The notes beneath the pieces are model-generated. The model was not told the origin of the DNA, did no database searches, and saw only the letters and a program-made list of their open reading frames with translations. The translations under genes and the position numbers were made by a program. DNA of 64,000 nucleotides from contig OZ023274.1 of assembly GCA_964007475.1 (NCBI GenBank), forward strand, positions 94,125,750 through 94,189,749. Reading direction: 5' to 3'. Positions 50,560-59,834 of this stretch are shown here, one piece after another (the first letter of the stretch is position 1; every line of letters starts with the position of its first letter). This DNA is from Hybos culiciformis (lineage: Eukaryota > Arthropoda > Insecta > Diptera > Hybotidae).

Positions 50560-51924
50560 AATTATTAAGTTAACGCTAGAAAATGTAAATAAAAATAAAT
50601 TTTTATGTTGATTTGTTAAAATAAATTTATTTTTAAAACGAAAAAGTAATAATTTTCAAATTTTTAAATGCATGTAGTACAAAAATTATTTGAGGCAAAA
50701 GTATTTAAAATGCTTATTATGAAAGTAAATAAAATGGGCTGGGTTTATAATCCCGGAATACAAAACATACAGTAATAGACTTCACAAATTTTTGAAAAAG
50801 GACAAAAAAGATGTTATTTAATTTCGCCTTTTTATTACAAAATAGATATCAATTAGGATAAATTTTTGTTAAAAGGGAAAAATGGATTGATTTAAATTTA
50901 TTTTAAATTTTATAATTATATTAGCAGCAATTTTGTCTTCCGAGATTTTGTTTCTATTGTTTTCCGATATTTTGACTCCCAAATAAAATTTATTTAAATT
51001 TTTGGAACCTGTCAGAACACTTTTCAATCTTCTCATATCAATTTTTAATGAGCGATTTTTCTTAGGTTACAAAATCAATTATTTAAAAAAAAAAAGTGTT
51101 TCTATCGAAATCATATCAAACTTTTTTACCATATTATACAATATATTAACTGATCTGTAAGCTGTTTCTCATAATATTATATTATTTGTTGATGTTTTAG
51201 AGATTTTAGATTTTATTAAAAATAATAACAGTTTTGAAAAAGGGTGCTGCAAAACATAAAAACCTCTTTTTTTCAATTATAAAAGTTTTATGATATATAC
51301 CCATACACATTATGTATATGAAAATCAGTTTTGAAAATTCAAAACAAACAAAAACATCCCATATGAAAATTGTGCTGCTACTGAAGCAGTGCATTTTTCT
51401 ATACATTCAAAAATCCCATAATCAAAAAAAATTTCCCATATTTGTTTCTAAATTTTTCAGAAAGTATAATAGAGCCGCACTGCTTCTGGGGCAGTGCATT
51501 TTTCCTTATATTCAAGTCATGGAAAAAAACTTAACAGCAATAAAAATGTATTAAATTATTCATGAAAATAAAAATCCCTGCACTGCGAAATTTGCAGTTC
51601 CAAAAATTCTGTTAAATTGATTTCACCACCTATTTTTGAAAAGTATTTTCTAAAAATTTCAAAAGCCTGAAAGTAGGCTACCGTTGTTTATTAAAATTTT
51701 AGAGACAATTGCATAGCATAACAATTTCATTTAAAAATAATTTTAAACTAAGAAAAATTCAGAGCTAAGAAAAAAAATTTTTATGAGTTCAATTTTATGA
51801 AATTTCTTGAGGGTGTCGCAGCACCTATGTACGAGCTGCCGCTGATACTACTATTATGTAATTAATAAGGATAACTCTTAAGTTCATGAATACAAAAAAT
51901 CGTTTAATATAGACTTTATACGAA
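50560..51924. other. Intergenic 3' flank of precursor 1
   Basis: Duplicated 3' sequence plus the copy-1-specific insertion at about 51230-51843. Inside this insertion, two related segments (around 51370-51400 and 51475-51505) share CAGTGCATTTTTC preceded by GAAGC or CTTCTGGGG. No gene recognised; the two ORFs there show no domain. Confidence 0.5.
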
Positions 51925-52085
51925 TTCTTTTAGACGAATTCTTTTAGAGATATTGTTTTAGACTAATTGATTTAAGACGAATTGTTTTAGATGAATTGTT
52001 TTAGACGAATTGCTTAAGAAAATTTGTTTTAGGCAAATTATTTTCGATGAATTGAGCTTAGACGAACTGTTTTAGACGAATTGTC
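51925..52085. repeat. 15-bp minisatellite at the duplication junction
   Basis: About ten degenerate units of AGACGAATTGTTTT with one extra base, for example around 51950, 51970, 51990, 52005, 52060 and 52075. The array sits exactly between the two duplicated blocks. Confidence 0.75.
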
Positions 52086-52609
52086 CGCGAACCATAAATT
52101 AAAACTTTTATTTTTAATTTATTTATTTCTTTAATTTTTTTTTTTTTCGGAACATAATTTAGAAAACTTATCTACAGAAATAAAGTTTGTTTTGGACAAC
52201 AGCAAATAAATAAATAATATAATAAGGATTATTTAATCATTTAATTCTTATTGCGCGTAAATGTAAATACTTTTAGGCTTACACATTAATTTTGTTATAA
52301 AACTCAATTGAAAATTGAAAATTTTTTTATACTTATAGAACTCATATATCGATCACGAATACGATTTTCTAATACCAGCCTTTTTGAATATTTTACGGAA
52401 AGGCGAAAAAACTGAATAACTTTATAAATACAAAACATCTAGAAAAAAGTTTATCTACGAATATTTCTATTTATTGCAACCATTCATTTTTATTTATTCT
52501 ATTCATTGTTTTGTTTTTGGCAGAACTAAAAATTTAGACATTTACAAGGATAACAGCTAATCTTTTCGAGATACGCAAAACCGTGTACTTGCATATATCA
52601 ACGGTTAGG

Positions 52610-52957
52610 CCTCTTTCAGACGAAACATTTTTTTTTATGATTTAATACAGATTTTCACACAACATTCATTACAAAATGCCGATGCAAAATTTTTGAATCT
52701 GGTTTTTTCTGTTGCCATAATACAGGATACTGAATTTAGTTCTCGAGGTACTGAATTTAGTATCCGAGATAGTAATTATATTGTGACATATATCATAGTT
52801 GGCAAACAGTTTATTGTATATAAGTAGTATTATAATTATAATTTATCCAGTATCTCGGACACAGAATATTGTATCTCACATACAGTATCGCATACAGTAT
52901 CCTCGTTTAAAAGGAGCTGCACACAGTTGCATACAGTATACCCTCATCTGAAAGAGA
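52610..52957. mobile_element. Short-TIR MITE-like insertion
   Basis: CCTCTTTCAGACGA at 52610-52623 is matched by the inverse TCATCTGAAAGAGA at 52944-52957 with two mismatches. The interior holds repeated CAGTATC / GATACTG and CTCGGA / TCCGAG modules in both orientations. No ORF. It is absent from the other copy of the segmental duplication, which supports insertion. Confidence 0.55.
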
Positions 52958-53269
52958 TCTATACTGTACGTATATTTTCTTCAACAACTATATATAATGA
53001 ACAATATACAACAATTATATAGTGAACAATGTATTTTATATTAAATTAGAACTACTTTTTTTGTAATGTTAACCCATAATTTTTATTATTATTATTATTC
53101 TAAGAAGCATATATATAGCATAAAAAGATATTGAACACACTTTTGAATTTTCGACTTAGAATAATTAAATTTTGAAAACAAAAATTAATCATATGAAATT
53201 AATCATATGAAAAAAAAAATCCGGATAAACTTGATTAAAAAAAAATTAATAATTAAAAATTTTTGATAA

Positions 53270-53297
53270 TATATATAAGCAAAAAAAATCTATCAGT
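53270..53297 (+). promoter_or_regulatory. TATA box and initiator of Gly/His-rich precursor 2
   Basis: TATATATAAG followed by TCAGT with its A at 53295, 25 nt from the first T. The transcript leader after it (TTAAACATAACG and A-run) is the same as in precursor 1. Confidence 0.75.
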
Positions 53298-53332
53298 TAA
53301 ACATAACGAAAAAAAAATTCAAACATATTAGA

Positions 53333-53539
53333 ATGCAATTATTACCAATTTTAATTGGCATCGCTGCCATGATCGCAGCATCAGTGGCTGCACCAAGTGA
53401 TGCCTCCAACACACGTTTATTAGCAGAAATTAATAGCGCTGTAGGTGAACATGAACATATCGCTAGAGCTATAAGACAATTTGAAAGTAGTGGCCACCAT
53501 CATTATGGGGGTCATTATGGTGGACACCATCGCGGTTGA
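53333..53539 (+). CDS. Secreted short His/Gly precursor 2 with RAIR site
   Basis: Single exon, 68 aa. The prepro part MQLLPILIGIAAMIAASVAA plus APSDASNTRLLAEINSAVGE differs from precursor 1 at only a few residues and ends RAIR. The putative mature peptide is only about 21 residues, QFESSGHHHYGGHYGGHHRG, rich in His. It lacks the 21-bp repeat array of its sister gene. Either the array expanded in precursor 1 after duplication or it was lost here. The intact frame and conserved promoter suggest it is still functional. Confidence 0.85.
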   Translation: MQLLPILIGIAAMIAASVAAPSDASNTRLLAEINSAVGEHEHIARAIRQFESSGHHHYGGHYGGHHRG

Positions 53540-53978
53540 AATTATTAAGTTTACGTTACAAATTCTGAATAAAAATAAATTTTTATGTTGATTTGTTAAA
53601 ATAAATTTATTTTTAAAACGAGAAAGGAAGAATTATCAAATTTTTAAATGCATGTAGTACAAAAATAATAAGGATAAAAAAGGATTATATAAATAATAAG
53701 GATAAAAAAGATTAAATGTTATTAGTTTTTGCTCTTTTATTACAAAATCTAAATCAATTAGAAGAAATTTTTGTTAAAGGGGAAAAATAGATTCATTTAA
53801 ATTTATTTCAAATTTTATAATTATACATATTAGCAAATGCAGATGATTTTTTACGGGACTATGTCCCTACGGAATTTTGAATATCCGGGATTTTGTCTTC
53901 CGAGATGTTTTTCTATTGATTTTTCGGTATTTTGGCTCCAAAATTAAATTTATTTAAAATTTTTTAACCTGTCAGAAT

Positions 53979-55635
53979 TCAGAATTTTATATTCATGTAA
54001 GGCTACTTTAAATACTGTCAAACTAAATTATTAGGTCTCACCTTCATGAATGAAAATTGTACCAAAAGTTACAAACAAGCGGTCGACATCAAAATTTAAA
54101 TTTATAAAAAATATTCTTAATAAATATTCAAGAAACTTATCATATAGTTTATACAGCAAAAGTCAAAATAAGTGAATATATTTACCAAAAGATGAAGCAC
54201 GTTCGTGATATTTTTTCAAAAGCGTTTGTATATAAAAAGTTACTTAATATATTTAAAAAAAACATTAACATTTAAAAGAACATACTCGTAGAACATTCAG
54301 GTAACCTTCCTCCCTGGAGATGAATCAGCTCAAATAATTGTAAAGGTGAGTTGAAAATAAAAAAAAATTACGAAAGTTTATGAAAAACGTAGAAAAAAAG
54401 TCAAAATAACATCAAAAAACGTGTAACTCGATTGTTTTTTGACAGATTTCTGCTAAACTTTAGAATTGAAATGAAACGATTATGATGGGAGTGATAAGAA
54501 AACTCGAAAAAAAAAAAAAATGTCGAATAAAAAAACCTCGAAAAAAAAAACCTCGAAAAAAAAAACTTCGAAAAAAAAAACTTCGAAATAAAAAACCTCG
54601 AAAAAAAAAACCCCGAAGGAAATAAAAAAAACTCGAAAAAAAACCTCGAAAAGCCAGGGAGCCGTAAAACTGAAGTTTTTAAGCTAGAGTTATGTAAAAA
54701 ATCAATTTTATGATTTCAATATTTGTTTTACAAACGGCACAACGTAAAAATTTCTTCTGCTCCAAAAAAAATTATATTTTTATTCAAATTTAATGGAAAA
54801 TTAACAAAAAAGAAATTAAAGATTAATATTATAGGCAATGCCGTGCAAAAAATTTAAATGAGAACGATGTTCTCTCTCTTCAAAAATTTGTAAAAGACGT
54901 TTCTCCTTTTCAATGTATTGTAGTCGAATTTTCGAGCTTTGTCCCGCATCCAGCCTCAACAACTTAACAACTTAACCATCACCTGCTCTTTTCCGAGCAA
55001 CGTTATGAGTCTGTCTGTGGTTGGCCAGCTAAAGTTTTAAGTCGCCGGTGCCATGCTTTTACGCTATTTTGCGTCCTAGGCAAATTTTGCCGAAGCAGGT
55101 CTGTTACACACCAAAATTTTGGGGATATGGCGGGTTTTTTATTTTGAAAACATTATGTTTCCTTTTCCAATTCGATTGATAATTTATTTTTTGATATGAA
55201 GTTGTTTGGAGGTGTGTTTAATAGTAAAAGATAAGCGACTAAGAAAGAATCTCGAAGTTTTTTTTTTTTTTTGCAGCGAGCCGCGGCTCGCTGCAAAAAA
55301 AAAAAAAAAAACTTCGGGGTTTTTTCATTTCGAGGTTTTTTTTTTCGAGGTTTTTTTTTTTCGAGGTTTTTATTTTCGACGTTTTTTTTTTTCGAGGTTA
55401 TTTTTCGAGGTTTTTTTTTTCGAGTTTTTTTTTTCGAGGTTTTTTTTTTCGAGGTAGAACCCCAGACTCGATTATGATACTGGTTGACAAATATGCTCCA
55501 CTGACTAATCTGGTATGCTTTACTTTAATATTGTTTACTCCACCATGTACTCCACTTGAGTTCAAAACGGTGTAAAAAAGGAATGAACATTTAGTTAAAA
55601 AATTTCAAAATAATTCTCTTATAATCCAACAGTTT
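53979..55635. mobile_element. Inserted segment with long inverted A/T-rich arms and a perfect GC palindrome
   Basis: Absent from duplication copy 1. The left arm at 54501-54655 is a tandem array of ACCTCGAAAAAAAA-like units; the right arm at 55250-55458 is the same unit inverted (TTTTTTTTCGAGGT). The right arm begins with a palindrome centred at 55283/55284: GCAGCGAGCCGCGGCTCGCTGC at 55273-55294 flanked by 15 T and 17 A. Between the arms is a relatively GC-rich unique stretch (about 54900-55140). No transposase frame seen; the frames over the right arm are simply repeat read-through. Confidence 0.6.
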
Positions 55636-56548
55636 ATTATTTTCTTATACCAATTTTGAATGAGCGTTTTTTCTTAGGTATGTTTTTACCAAAATCAATT
55701 ATGTAAAAAAAATCATATCAAACTTTTTTACCATATTGTACAGTACAACATATTAACTGATAAGTAAGTTGTTTCTCATAATGTTATATTATTTATTGAT
55801 GTTTTAGTAGAGATTTTAGACTTTATTAAAAATAATAAACAATATACTAAGCAATAATACTATTATGTAAACAATAAAGATCACTCTTAAATTTATGAAT
55901 AAAAAAATTCATTTAATATAACATTTAAATACTATTACATTTAAATGTGAAAATAGTTAACATACAAGTCACGAACTCGACATGAACTATAGTTAATTTT
56001 GGATAGTATAGTAAATATTTTTATAATGATGAAAGGCGCCTCGCTGCAGCGTATATCACAGTTTTTAATTTCCAAAAATGTAGTACATCGCCTCTTTTTT
56101 AATTTTTTATTTACAGTCCAATATATTCGTTGGGACTATTACGGCCGGTTTTGTAAATTTTTTCGATTTTATTTTTCTTTTTAATTTTGATACTTCTAAT
56201 GTTTTGGAACGAAAATGTTGTTGTTTTAATTTTACCTTAATGCTCTCTGAATTGGACATTAATTTCTTATGACTAAGAAAATTAAAAATAATTTCTAATA
56301 ATTATACTTCCAATTCATAAATTAAATTTTATTATTTATATTTGAGTCAGGCACAACGGAATCTAATAAAATATTTAATTTCAATTAAATTCGTGCTAAT
56401 TTGAGAAAAATGAAAAATTTATTTCAAATTGAATTTTATATTTTGGAAAAAATTAGAATTATTTGCGAATTTATAGAGTAAAGACATTTTGTTAAGAAAT
56501 ATATTTTTACAGTCAAATTAAATCTACATGGAAAATTTTATTTTGAAA
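55636..56548. other. Intergenic: end of copy 2 and promoter region of next precursor
   Basis: Holds the last duplicated segment up to about 55925, then AT-rich sequence. A TATAG-like motif at 56472 and a TTTTTACAG at 56503-56511 precede the next gene; no firm promoter call. Confidence 0.45.
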
Positions 56549-57145
56549 ATGAACAAGATAATCATTTTCGTAACCTTAATTGTTATTGTTAATACTCTTG
56601 ACCCTGCAGAGCAGTCGAATCAACATTTGCTAGAAGAAATAAATAGTCAAGTGGAAGATCATGATAAAGTACCGAGGCAAGTTCGACAATATAATTGTTA
56701 TGATCCATATTATTATTATAACTATTATGAATGGTGTCGTGGAGTTCGATGGTCACCTGGATTTGGTTATGGTTATGGTGGGGGATTCGGTGGTTATGGT
56801 AGATATGGAGGATATGGAAAAAATCTCGCTGTTGTAGGCGGATCAGGCCATGGTAATAGTTTTTACGGTTTTGGTGGTAACAGTTTTCAAGGCCATGGTG
56901 GTGGAAGAGGTGGATTTAGTGGTCATGGAAATGGATATGGCGGTCGTGGAGGTGGAGCACATGGTGGTGGATATGGAGGACGTGGTGGAGGTGGGCATGG
57001 TGGAGGTGGCCATGGTGGAGGTGGCCATGGTGGAGGTGGCCATGGTGGAGGTGGTCATGGTGGAGGTGGTCACGGTGGAGGTGGTCACGGTGGAGGTGGT
57101 CACGGTGGAGGTGGTCACGGTGGAGGTGGCGGAGGTAGAGGTTAA
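56549..57145 (+). CDS. Secreted Gly/His-rich precursor 3 with RQVR site
   Basis: Single exon, 198 aa from the ATG at 56549, preferred over the in-frame ATG at 56528 because MNKIIIFVTLIVIVNT is a good signal peptide and has A at -3. The propeptide (DPAEQSNQHLLEEINSQVED) is recognisably related to LLAEINSAVGE of the 50.2 and 53.3 kb genes and ends RQVR. The putative mature part starts QYNCYDPYYYYNYYEWC, the only cluster member with a Cys pair and a Tyr-rich head. It continues with Gly/Tyr and Gly/Phe sequence and ends in nine GGGGH units coded by a 15-bp tandem repeat at 56987-57121. Third member of the same paralogous group, placed just after the segmental duplication. Confidence 0.88.
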   Translation: MNKIIIFVTLIVIVNTLDPAEQSNQHLLEEINSQVEDHDKVPRQVRQYNCYDPYYYYNYYEWCRGVRWSPGFGYGYGGGFGGYGRYGGYGKNLAVVGGSGHGNSFYGFGGNSFQGHGGGRGGFSGHGNGYGGRGGGAHGGGYGGRGGGGHGGGGHGGGGHGGGGHGGGGHGGGGHGGGGHGGGGHGGGGHGGGGGGRG

Positions 57146-57524
57146 TTACATATATACTATATTTTTTAAGAATAAAATTAAATATATAAATACATAAATT
57201 TTTTTAAGTTTTGTAATTTATTTCGTTTTTATTTTTATAAACTAAATGTTTTTATTTCTAATTTTAATCATAATAATTTACCTTCGCAATTACCTGCACT
57301 AAATATGCATTAAATATTTTTTATTTAAAATTGATAGTGAATTTAAAATTATTGCATAAGTGTAAAAATTATCATAATAAGATTTTTTAAATATTTAACT
57401 CCCACAAACTTTATTTAAAATATACCTATTAATATAATGTCATTCGTCATTTCGCGCGAAATAATCAATTCATAAATTTCTTTTCTTACTTTCATTTACT
57501 GATATTTGCTAGAAAAAAAAAGGT
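57146..57524. other. Intergenic
   Basis: 3'UTR of the Gly/His precursor, with AATAAA near 57171, and AT-rich spacer. Confidence 0.45.
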
Positions 57525-57532
57525 TATAAAAG
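57525..57532 (+). promoter_or_regulatory. TATA box of small basic secreted protein gene
   Basis: TATAAAAG 97 nt before the ATG at 57622. No sharp initiator is seen at the expected spacing. Confidence 0.6.
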
Positions 57533-57621
57533 TAAGAGAAATGTAAGAAACTGTTTTAAATAAATTTTAAATGTTTTTAAAACAAGGTTTATTCTGTTGA
57601 CATTTTGGAAAGTTATAAATA

Positions 57622-57930
57622 ATGAATAAATTTTTCTGGTTAATAATTTTAAACGTAATTTTTATAATCTTTATTATAACTCCAGTCCAATCAATATATA
57701 CTGCCAAAAATCTAGAATCTAATAACGAATCCAACAAACTAAAAAACTCAAATGATATTGGTAATACAAATGGAAAACAATCTCGTAATGGAAAACAATT
57801 TATTTTTGCGAATTTTCGTGGCGGCATTAATATAGGAGGTCTGGGATTCCGGCGTCTAAAAAAAAAAATTAGTAAATTTTTCAGTAAAAATTTTGGTAAT
57901 AAAGATGGTAAATTTATTTTATATGATTAG
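57622..57930 (+). CDS. Small secreted basic protein
   Basis: Single exon, 102 aa. Signal peptide MNKFFWLIILNVIFIIFIIT then PVQSIYTAK. A hydrophilic Asn/Ser/Lys propeptide-like stretch ends in SRNGKQFIFANFRGG, and the C-terminal third is strongly cationic (RRLKKKISKFFSKNFGNKDG). It has a short Gly/Ile segment (GGINIGGLGF) but no long Gly tail. RNGK followed by QF sits where the neighbours have R-x-x-R-QF, so it may be a diverged member. The cationic amphipathic end resembles antimicrobial peptides in composition only; no family recognised. TATA box upstream and AATAAA near 57986 support expression. Confidence 0.72.
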   Translation: MNKFFWLIILNVIFIIFIITPVQSIYTAKNLESNNESNKLKNSNDIGNTNGKQSRNGKQFIFANFRGGINIGGLGFRRLKKKISKFFSKNFGNKDGKFILYD

Positions 57931-58540
57931 AAAATATAATAATATTGTATAACATTGTAATAATGTTAATAAATTTTGTTTTCCCAATAAAAATTGTACT
58001 CAATTATAAATTGTTTATTTTTAAATAGAGATAAATTTGGTATATTTGTTATTTTGTTATCTTGACACTTTCAAAATGAATAACTGATTTTTTTTGTATA
58101 CATATATTTTTATGGAAAACCATGCTTATCGTCTTTTTGTATGACTCAAAAAATAAAAAAATAATTGTGTAAGTATTAAAGGTCTCAAAAAAAATTGTGG
58201 ATAGATGTAAATGTGTAAATCTTGAAACAAGTAATCTGAAAAAAATTGTTTCCTTTTAATAAATGAAAAGAATTTAGAAAATGTTGCAAGAAGGTTGTTT
58301 CTCATAATTTACTTTCAGATATTTCGAAAAGCTGATATTGATTTGTTTTTGCTTTTATTGAACACTTTAAATGAAAAAATATTAAGATAGATTTTTATAG
58401 TCTTCAAATAATTTGAATTTTTTTCATTTTCGAATTGTTAATTGCAGAATATTTTTTTAAACTGTTAATAGCAGAATATAAATTATAATTATTTTTTTTT
58501 TCCTCTCGAATTATCAAAAAAATTCAATATGCATGTTTTT
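57931..58540. other. Intergenic, no gene recognised
   Basis: AT-rich spacer between the small basic protein gene and the hAT-like remnant; nothing further recognised. Confidence 0.45.
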
Positions 58541-59465
58541 CCGGTAATCGGAAGACCGGTTTTTTGTGCCAATTCCAGCCACCGAAAAACCGGGTTTTTT
58601 ATCCTTAAAAACCGGTTAATACAATTTGCCAAAAAAATTACCAAATTGATTTTAGGGTGAATATAATCAATAAGAACTTTGTTTTAAAGGATTATTACAT
58701 AAGATACGAAAAGTTGTAAACATTTTTAGAAAATCACCAGTGAAAAACGATGATATCCTTAAAAAATGTACCATACTAGAATATGGAAAAGTCTTAGACT
58801 CCAAGACGTGATGGAACAGATTTACTTTTCATGTTGGAGCGATTTTAGGAATTACGAACATACGTTCAAAAATTATTGATTTGAAATCATTCTTTTTTTT
58901 TCCGATGATGAATTTAATTTTCTATCAGAAACTATTGCTGTTGTTTTACCCGTTAAATTGGGAGTCAAATCTTCTTTGTCGTCGAGATGCAAAGCCTTCT
59001 GACTGTCGATGCGACCTTCATTTCCGTACTCCTACATTTGGACAAAAGTAGTTCGCAGCCTAGCACTTGATATCAAAATAAAGCTATTATACTGAATTGA
59101 AGAAAGACGAACAGATTTATCTATCTTACTTCAGTATCTTCAAAAATACCAAGAGGTGGAAGCCGAAAAAAATTCAAGTGCAGATTTCAAAAGTTTCGAT
59201 TCTTAAACTTATTGTTAAAATTTTAGAAAGTATGTCTAACAATGTATAATTATTTATTATGAATGTAATTTGAATTATTAATTATATTACTGCATTTAAA
59301 ATATCTGTGGAAAATTTTACAAGATAAATGTGAAAATGTTAGGTAGGTAAAAAAAATTGTTTTAATTAAAAAAAAACCCCGGTTTTAAACCGGTTTCCGG
59401 TTTTTATAAAAAATAAAAATCGAAAAACCGGTTTTGAAATTTTGTCGCAAATTTGCAATCACTAG
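58541..59465. mobile_element. Decayed hAT-like transposon copy
   Basis: Both ends carry clusters of CCGGTT / AACCGG: four or so motifs at 58541-58615 and again at 59379-59433. The right end reads, on the minus strand, CTAGTGATTGCAAATTTGCG, which resembles hAT termini. No matching left terminus is seen, so the copy is probably truncated. It encloses the transposase remnant. Confidence 0.6.
58735..59200 (+). pseudogene. hAT-family transposase fragment, frameshifted and with stops
   Basis: Conceptual reading gives DSKT-stop-WN, the relic of the hAT DSKTRWN motif, near 58795-58822. It is followed by SDDEFNFLSE and VLPVKLGVKS (58899-58980), then after a frame change LTVDATFISVLLHLDKSSSQ (58998-59060), then LALDIKIKLLY and IEERRTDLSILLQYLQ (about 59065-59155). 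These match the order of blocks in the C-terminal half of hAT transposases. Several stops and at least two frameshifts make it non-functional. Short compared with a full transposase of about 600 aa. Confidence 0.72.
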
Positions 59466-59579
59466 GTATACCAAATCAAATATAAAATAATATCTTATTT
59501 TGTATATGGAAAAATATTTTAGCAATTTCCGTTAATATTTTAGCAATTTCCGTTAATATTTTTATTTAACTGGACTGCA

Positions 59580-59834
59580 ATATCGTCTGCTAAGAAATGA
59601 AACAACGTATGATATTTATACGTCGTTATTCAATAATAGCACCATTCGATTTTATAAGTACAACTACTTTGCAATATTCTTAATGTTGATTAAAATGTGT
59701 TTTTTAGATAGATGAAAATTTTACGTTACTTGATATTTTTGCATACGTTTTTTTTAATTTTCAAATCTTTAAACTCAAATTACTCGAAACTATACTTTTC
59801 ATTATACGTTGTTTCATTTCTCAGCAGACGATAT
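59580..59834. mobile_element. MITE with 31-bp terminal inverted repeats
   Basis: The 31 bases at 59580-59610 (ATATCGTCTGCTAAGAAATG and on) are repeated inverted at 59804-59834 with a single mismatch. The 255-bp element has no ORF. Next to it, at about 59519-59560, a 21-bp unit (TTAGCAATTTCCGTTAATAT) is directly duplicated. Confidence 0.8.

Larger units (their letters stand above)
49561..51925. repeat. Segmental duplication, copy 1
   Basis: This block realigns with 52091-55930. Shared landmarks in order: a TTATTTTTAATTTATTTATT tract, GAAAACTTATCTA, a GGACAA/CAGCAAATAAATAAATAAT stretch, the precursor gene, its 3'UTR (TGCATGTAGTACAAAAAT), CTTCCGAGAT, AACCTGTCAGAA, AATGAGCG, then ATCATATCAAACTTTTTTAC and GTTTCTCATAAT. 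This copy has an extra segment of about 610 bp at 51230-51843 absent from copy 2. That segment starts GGGTGCTGC and ends with an inverted GCAGCACC near 51819-51826. Confidence 0.8.
52091..55930. repeat. Segmental duplication, copy 2
   Basis: Counterpart of 49561-51925. It is interrupted by a MITE-like element at 52610-52957 and by a segment of about 1.65 kb at roughly 53979-55635 absent from copy 1. Alignment resumes at ATACCAATTTTGAATGAGCG and continues through ATCATATCAAACTTTTTTAC to about 55925. Confidence 0.8.

Noticed and set aside
55206..55477. Two overlapping frames rich in Phe and Arg (FFFEVFFF pattern)
   Set aside because: Translation of the inverted TTTTTTCGAGG array; not a protein gene.
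56843..57118. Thr/Ser/Met-rich antisense frame opposite the Gly/His precursor
   Set aside because: Shadow of the GGGGH repeat; similar antisense frames opposite the 50.3 and 61.5 kb arrays were rejected for the same reason.
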